A DNA stretch of 25,555 bases. Origin: JBBTQX01 sp038064955. GTDB lineage: Bacteria; Patescibacteriota; Minisyncoccia; UBA6257; GWB1-50-10. Made by a program: the position numbers and the translations under genes. Location of the stretch: contig JBBTRY010000029.1 in assembly GCA_038064955.1 (NCBI GenBank), positions 1 to 25,555 of the forward strand, written 5' to 3'. Of the stretch, positions 21,753 through 25,555 are shown piece after piece. Within the stretch, counting starts at the first letter, position 1; the number at the start of each line of letters is the position of its first letter. The notes under the pieces were generated by a model that did no database searches, was not told where the DNA came from, and was given only the letters and a program-made list of their open reading frames with translations.

Positions 21753-21893
21753 CACTTTAGAAAAGCGCAAAGGAACCCCAGTAGTACAACCTACAGTTGA
21801 CTACGGGGCAGGCCCGGAGAAAAACAAAAAACATAGAAAGAAAATGGATTAGATTGACTAAAGTGAATAGGCCAGTTAATTTATAAAGAGAGG
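21753..21893 (+). other. Spacer between tRNA-Arg and tRNA-Lys
   Basis: No open frame or terminator. It holds a possible hairpin at 21776-21808 (CCCC plus GTAGT pairing with ACTAC plus GGGG around one bulged A) with no T-run after it. TTGACT at 21854 and TATAAA at 21882-21887 lie before tRNA-Lys, but their 22-bp spacing is too long for a normal promoter. TATAAA alone would place the start on the tRNA 5' end. Confidence 0.4.
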
Positions 21894-21966
21894 GCCCTCA
21901 TAGCTCAGTTGGTAGAGCAGTTGCCTCTTAAGCAAATGGTCCCAGGTTCGAATCCTGGTGGGGGCA
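21894..21966 (+). tRNA. tRNA-Lys(CTT)
   Basis: A complete 73-nt cloverleaf: acceptor GCCCTCA/TGGGGGC (one T-G pair), D arm GCTC/GAGC, anticodon stem GTTGC/GCAAA (G27-A43 mismatch) with loop CTCTTAA, T arm CCAGG TTCGAAT CCTGG, discriminator A. Anticodon CTT reads AAG (lysine). CCA is not encoded. Confidence 0.95.
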
Positions 21967-22036
21967 CAAAACTGAGCGAGGTTTTTTCCACTCCGTAATC
22001 TTCCCTGCTTTTATTTCAATCTTATCCGCAATTTAG

Positions 22037-22042
22037 TATAAT
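22037..22042 (+). promoter_or_regulatory. -10 box of recG
   Basis: A perfect TATAAT eight bases before the recG ATG; -35 not convincing. Predicts a leader of zero to two bases. Confidence 0.55.
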
Positions 22043-22050
22043 ATGCGGCA

Positions 22051-24240
22051 ATGATAACCCCCAAGACGCTTTTAATTGAAATAGAGGGCATCGGCCAAAA
22101 CTTCATCGCGAGATTGAAGCGGCTCGGCATTACGACCGTGACCGAACTCCTGAACCATTTCCCCGCCCGCTACGAAGATTTTTCGCAAATCTACAATATC
22201 GCCGATTTAATCCCCAATCAGGAGGCGACTATTCGGGGCCAAGTGGAAGAAATCGAGGGACGCCGCGCCTGGCACCGGCGGAATCTCCACATTACCGAGT
22301 GTCTCATCACCGACAGCACGGGCAGTATCAAAGCTGTCTGGTTCAATCAGCCTTATATCAAGAACACTCTTCAACCAGGGCGTCTGGCGAATTTCTCGGG
22401 CAAAGTGTCGAAAAGCAAGGACGGCGATATCCATCTTTCAAACCCCGCTTATGAAGTGATAACCAATGACCGGATGGATACGAAACATACGGCAAGAATC
22501 GTGGGTATCTATCCCGAAACCAGAGGACTGACATCCAAAGGCATCCGTTATCTAATAAAGCCTATTCTCGACAATCTTGCGGAATTACCGGAATATCTTC
22601 CGGAAAAAATAATCGAAAAAAACCGCTTTCCCGGAATAAATCGTGCCATAAGACAAATTCATTTTCCGGACGAATTGGAAGAAGCATTTATAGCCAAAAA
22701 ACGCTTTGAATTCGAGGATATGCTTTTCCTCCAGCTCTGGAATCTCAAGCAAAAAATCGAGCTCGCCAAAAACAAGGCGCCAAAGATTACGGCCGACGTG
22801 GATTATATAAAAGACTTGCTTAAACGTCTGCCCTTCGCTTTGACCCTGTCCCAAAAAAAATCCCTTTGGGAGATTCTTCAGGATATGGAAAAGGGCTTCC
22901 CAATGAACCGTTTGCTCCAGGGCGACGTCGGCTCCGGGAAAACCATTATCGTCGCACTGGCGGCTCTAAACGCGGCCAGAGGCGGCTTCCAAACCGCGCT
23001 TATGGCGCCAACCGAGATTCTTGCCCGCCAGCATTTCAATACCTTCCTGAAATTCTTTCCGGAGTTCGAGGGCGGCGTAGCGCTCCTCACATCCGGCGAG
23101 CGGAGGATATTTTACGGCCACGGCCTCGTAACGGAACTTAAAAAGAAATATCTGGAGGACGAAATAAAAAACGGCAAAGTGAGGGTGGTAATAGGCACGC
23201 ACGCTTTGATCCAGAAGAATTTGAAATTCAAATCAATCGCCCTCGTCATAGTCGATGAACAGCATCGCTTTGGCGTGAATCAGAGAGCTGAATTGCTCAA
23301 GAATAATGAATCAGGAATTAAGAATAATGGAAACAAAATAGTAAATAAAAAAAACATAATTCATAATTCGTTGTTCCTAATTCCCCACTTCTTGAGCATG
23401 TCCGCCACACCTATTCCCCGTACTCTTTCCTTGACTGTTTTCGGCGATTTGGACCTTTCTATAATCACAGAGATGCCAAAAAATCGAAAATCCATCGTCA
23501 CCAAATCGGTGGATGCGAAAGAAAGGGCGGCGACCTACCAATTCATCCGCGGAGAGATAAAGAAAGGGCGGCAGGCCTTCGTCGTCTGTCCGCGCATCGA
23601 GCCAAATGAGAAAGCCGAAACTCTAATAACAAGACTGGAGTGGCAAAAAATGGAACTGAAATCCGTCAAAGAAGAGTATGAAAAACTCTCCAAAAATATC
23701 TTTCCCGATCTCAATATTCTGATGCTCCACGGCAAAATGAGGGCGGCGGAGAAAGAAAATATCATGCGTGATTTTTTGGAAAAACGTGGCCAAATTCTCG
23801 TTACCACCTCCGTCGTCGAAGTCGGCGTGGATGTGCCGAACGCGACCGTAATGATGATCGAGGGCGCCGACCGCTTCGGCCTGGCTCAGCTTTACCAATT
23901 CCGCGGCCGAGTCGGCCGGAGCGAACACCAGTCTTATTGTTTTCTTTTTACTGACTCGTCATCCGGAAGTACTAAACAAAGGATGAAATACATAGTTGAG
24001 GCCAAAAATGGATTTGAGCTGGCCGAGAAAGACCTGAAGACGCGTGGCCCGGGAGAATTTTTCGGCCAAACCCAATCTGGCATGCCGGATCTGGCGATGG
24101 TCGCTCTCCAAAATCCGGAGATGGTGAAAAATTCCCGCGAAGCGGCAGTCGATATAATTAAAAAGGATTCGGATTTAAAAAAATATCCGGGCCTGGCTCA
24201 AAAAATGACTGAATTCCAAAAGCAAATCCATTGGGAATAG
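22051..24240 (+). CDS. recG: ATP-dependent DNA helicase RecG
   Basis: A 729-residue helicase that remodels stalled replication forks and Holliday junctions. The N-terminal OB-fold wedge domain (about 55-140) is followed by the superfamily 2 motor: Walker A GDVGSGKT (291-298), MAPTEILA (318-325), DEQH (402-405), SATPIPRT (451-458), TTSVVEVGVDVPNATVM, and QFRGRVGRSEHQSYC. The end shows the RecG TRG region (LKTRGPGEFFGQTQSG). Between DEQH and SATPIPR there are about 20 residues more than in E. coli RecG (about 417-444, rich in N, K and I), encoded by an AT-rich inverted repeat; the frame is kept. Start and stop are otherwise normal. The gene is convergent with the PheRS gene, 18 bases apart. Confidence 0.96.
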   Translation: MITPKTLLIEIEGIGQNFIARLKRLGITTVTELLNHFPARYEDFSQIYNIADLIPNQEATIRGQVEEIEGRRAWHRRNLHITECLITDSTGSIKAVWFNQPYIKNTLQPGRLANFSGKVSKSKDGDIHLSNPAYEVITNDRMDTKHTARIVGIYPETRGLTSKGIRYLIKPILDNLAELPEYLPEKIIEKNRFPGINRAIRQIHFPDELEEAFIAKKRFEFEDMLFLQLWNLKQKIELAKNKAPKITADVDYIKDLLKRLPFALTLSQKKSLWEILQDMEKGFPMNRLLQGDVGSGKTIIVALAALNAARGGFQTALMAPTEILARQHFNTFLKFFPEFEGGVALLTSGERRIFYGHGLVTELKKKYLEDEIKNGKVRVVIGTHALIQKNLKFKSIALVIVDEQHRFGVNQRAELLKNNESGIKNNGNKIVNKKNIIHNSLFLIPHFLSMSATPIPRTLSLTVFGDLDLSIITEMPKNRKSIVTKSVDAKERAATYQFIRGEIKKGRQAFVVCPRIEPNEKAETLITRLEWQKMELKSVKEEYEKLSKNIFPDLNILMLHGKMRAAEKENIMRDFLEKRGQILVTTSVVEVGVDVPNATVMMIEGADRFGLAQLYQFRGRVGRSEHQSYCFLFTDSSSGSTKQRMKYIVEAKNGFELAEKDLKTRGPGEFFGQTQSGMPDLAMVALQNPEMVKNSREAAVDIIKKDSDLKKYPGLAQKMTEFQKQIHWE
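23296..23396. repeat. AT-rich inverted repeat inserted in recG
   Basis: Outer 8-bp arms CTCAAGAA (23296-23303) and TTCTTGAG (23389-23396) are perfect inverted repeats. Inside, 23309-23329 and 23362-23382 match at 16 of 21 positions as inverted repeats. The composition (ATAATTCATAATTC, TTCCTAATTCC words) is far more AT-rich than the surrounding gene and resembles intergenic repeats rather than coding sequence, but it has no stop codon in the recG frame. Confidence 0.75.
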
Positions 24241-24258
24241 GAAAATAAGTTTTAAATT

Positions 24259-25398
24259 CTACCTAACCTCCGCTTTGAATTGCATCTTGGTTTCCTCAAT
24301 TATTTTCTCCTGAATGGGATTTATTTCCTCAATAGTGAGCGTGCGCTCGTTAGAACGGTAGATGATGCGATAGGTATAGCTAATTTTACCCGCCCCGAAC
24401 TTTTCCGCGTTTTCATACTTATCCAAGAGCGACACTTGCTCCACCAGGTCGCCGCCGAGGTCGCGAATCAGATCGAAATAATCGTTGGGTATAAAGTCGG
24501 CCTCGACAACAAACGAGATATCGCGCGTAATGGGTGGGAATTTACTGACCTCCACGAATTTTCGCCCCAATTGAAGTTGTTTTGTCACACGCGGGTCATT
24601 CGACCATAGAAGCCGGATATCGGGCAAGTTCATACTCACAATCGCCAGGCGCTCCAAGCCAAAACCGAAAGCCCAGCCGGTATAGTTGGAGGAATCGACT
24701 CCGAGTTTCTCGAGCACGTTGCCTTTTACCACGCCGCAACCGACCACCTCCACCCACTTGCCCTCGATTTCAACTTCCATTTCCAAAGATGGGTCTGTGT
24801 ATGGAAAAATGTCTTTGTTCAGGCGATATTTGACGTTCGACCCGAATACTGCGATTGCGATATTGCCTAAGGCCTCTTCCAGCTCCTTCGTTCCTATCGT
24901 CTTTAGGGATTTGGGCGCCAGATACCAACCATCAATTTGATGGAATACGTTCATATGATTCCTGTCTATTGCATCCCGGCGGTAAACCTTGCCGAAACTG
25001 AAGGCGCCTACAGGCTCGTTCGCCGCAATCCGTTTTTTTATATCCTCATCCAGAAGATAGTAATACCACATGATCGTGGTATGGGTTCGTAGGATATTTG
25101 TGCTGTCCACATAATACGTATCCGATGGGTTCCGAGCCGGATGATCAGCCGGAAAATCGAACAAATCGAAGCTTATGCTCGCCGGCACGATCTCGGGGGT
25201 TTTGATTATATCCAAGCTTTTAAAATAAGGGCTCTTGAGTATCCGGTTTACGATTTCCGTAATGGGGCTGCCCTCCGTTCGGGAGAGATCCGGCATATCC
25301 AAAAACCTCTTCATCCGCAAGCCATCCGCATCCGTTCTTTTCCCCAGTTCGGTTTTGAGTTTTTCCTCCTCCGGGGAGTCAATAATGATTTCTTTCAT
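24259..25398 (-). CDS. pheS: Single-chain phenylalanyl-tRNA synthetase (PheS core fused to FDX-ACB domain)
   Basis: A 379-residue class II synthetase. The catalytic core has FPADHPARNPSDTYYV (82-97), LRTHTT (103-108), motif 2 GKVYRRDAIDRNHMNVFHQ (136-154), and the Phe-binding/motif 3 region SLEMEVEIEGKWVEVVGCG and GWAFGFGLERLA (241-252). Unlike bacterial PheS, about residues 286-379 form an FDX-ACB anticodon-binding domain (KFPPITRDISFVVE, DLIRDLGGDLVEQVSLLDKY, YRIIYRSNERTLT), which normally ends PheT. The N-terminal coiled coil of bacterial PheS is missing and no pheT follows. This is the plan of monomeric mitochondrial PheRS. I chose the ATG at 25398; an in-frame TTG at 25428 lies within the promoter. 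Confidence 0.93.
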   Translation of the reverse strand: MKEIIIDSPEEEKLKTELGKRTDADGLRMKRFLDMPDLSRTEGSPITEIVNRILKSPYFKSLDIIKTPEIVPASISFDLFDFPADHPARNPSDTYYVDSTNILRTHTTIMWYYYLLDEDIKKRIAANEPVGAFSFGKVYRRDAIDRNHMNVFHQIDGWYLAPKSLKTIGTKELEEALGNIAIAVFGSNVKYRLNKDIFPYTDPSLEMEVEIEGKWVEVVGCGVVKGNVLEKLGVDSSNYTGWAFGFGLERLAIVSMNLPDIRLLWSNDPRVTKQLQLGRKFVEVSKFPPITRDISFVVEADFIPNDYFDLIRDLGGDLVEQVSLLDKYENAEKFGAGKISYTYRIIYRSNERTLTIEEINPIQEKIIEETKMQFKAEVR

Positions 25399-25407
25399 GA
25401 TAAAAGT

Positions 25408-25435
25408 ATCATACCAATTTCCCCTCAAATATCAA
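25408..25435 (-). promoter_or_regulatory. Promoter of the PheRS gene
   Basis: Minus strand TTGATA (25435-25430), 16-bp spacer, TATGAT (25413-25408) preceded by TGG (extended -10). The box ends nine bases before the ATG at 25398, predicting a leader of two or three bases at most. Confidence 0.65.
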
Positions 25436-25461
25436 ACAAAAATCCGCCATTTTAGCGGATT
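25436..25461 (-). terminator. Terminator after the initiator tRNA
   Basis: Minus strand AATCCGC (25461-25455) pairs with GCGGATT (25447-25441), followed by TTTTG and TTT. It lies 13 bases after the tRNA 3' end and overlaps the PheRS promoter. Confidence 0.8.
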
Positions 25462-25473
25462 TTCGTTTCCTTG

Positions 25474-25513
25474 TTGCGGGGGCAGGATTTGAACCTGCAA
25501 CCTTCTGGTTATG
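25474..25513 (-). tRNA. 3' exon of initiator tRNA-fMet(CAT), interrupted and cut by window edge
   Basis: Forty bases equal tRNA positions 34-73: CATAA, CCAGA, variable AGGTT, T arm GCAGG TTCAAAT CCTGC, acceptor CCCCGCA, discriminator A. It closely matches the 3' half of E. coli tRNA-fMet, including TTCAAAT and the acceptor strand ending CCCCGCAA, whose A72 would mispair with C1. The base before the anticodon is G, not U33, and the upstream sequence does not form the 5' half, so an intron interrupts the gene. CCA is not encoded. Confidence 0.75.
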
Positions 25514-25555
25514 CTTACCACTACAATTTTCATTGCTTCCATCCGTCAACTGACG
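25514..25555 (-). ncRNA. 3' end of a probable group I intron in tRNA-fMet (partial)
   Basis: The 42 bases before the exon contain two hairpins: CGTCA/TGACG at the window edge, and CAAT-GAAA-ATTG, a stem with a GNRA tetraloop as in group I P9 helices. The sequence ends in G directly before C34, as expected for the terminal guanosine. The core (P3-P8) and 5' exon lie outside the window, so the class is inferred. Confidence 0.6.

Noticed and set aside
23296..23396. Intein or split gene in recG
   Set aside because: Only about 20 extra residues, no intein splice motifs, and the frame continues without a stop or frameshift.

Overview
The window looks like part of a small, streamlined bacterial genome of the Patescibacteria/CPR type, probably Parcubacteria-like. 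This is an inference from gene content: an adenosylcobalamin-type ribonucleotide reductase, a bare ftsA-ftsZ pair, type IV pilus-like genes, a secreted protein with GWISF repeats, tRNA genes without encoded CCA, and very tight spacing with overlapping genes. No rRNA, insertion sequence, CRISPR array or prophage is visible.

Layout. 1-970: a DUF6580 membrane protein and a cold-shock protein, each closed by a hairpin terminator. 971-3727 (minus): class II ribonucleotide reductase nrdJ. 3936-9370 (minus): a run reading lepB, a HisRS-like gene, rpsU (bS21), yqeY, ybeY, ftsA, ftsZ. 9392-9922 (plus): pth, divergent from lepB across only 21 bp. 9912-12363 (minus): a PilM-PilN fusion, a pilin-like protein and a membrane-anchored unknown. 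12443-15809 (plus): a secreted repeat protein, a CorA-like transporter, cysS. An AT-rich palindrome then precedes dnaB and recR (15915-17881). 17917-21213 (minus): rplU, an MscS-like membrane protein, tRNA-Ala, tRNA-Pro, a small membrane protein and the CCA-adding enzyme. 21311-24240 (plus): a small coiled-coil protein, tRNA-Arg, tRNA-Lys, recG. 24259-25555 (minus): a PheRS gene and, at the right edge, the 3' exon of what appears to be initiator tRNA-fMet preceded by the end of a group I intron.

How it fits together. Most genes serve translation (four aaRS or aaRS-like and tRNA end-processing genes, ribosomal proteins, tRNAs), replication and repair (dnaB, recR, recG, nrdJ), division (ftsA, ftsZ) and the cell surface (lepB, pilus-like genes, secreted repeat protein). 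No tRNA here encodes its CCA end, so the CCA-adding enzyme should be essential.

Most notable: a single-chain, mitochondrial-type PheRS with a fused FDX-ACB domain; a HisRS homologue that has lost its conserved active-site residues; an apparent group I intron in the initiator tRNA; an AT-rich inverted repeat inserted in frame inside recG; a CorA homologue without GMN; and a recurring architecture in which a -10 box lies 7-10 nt from the start codon, predicting leaderless mRNAs.
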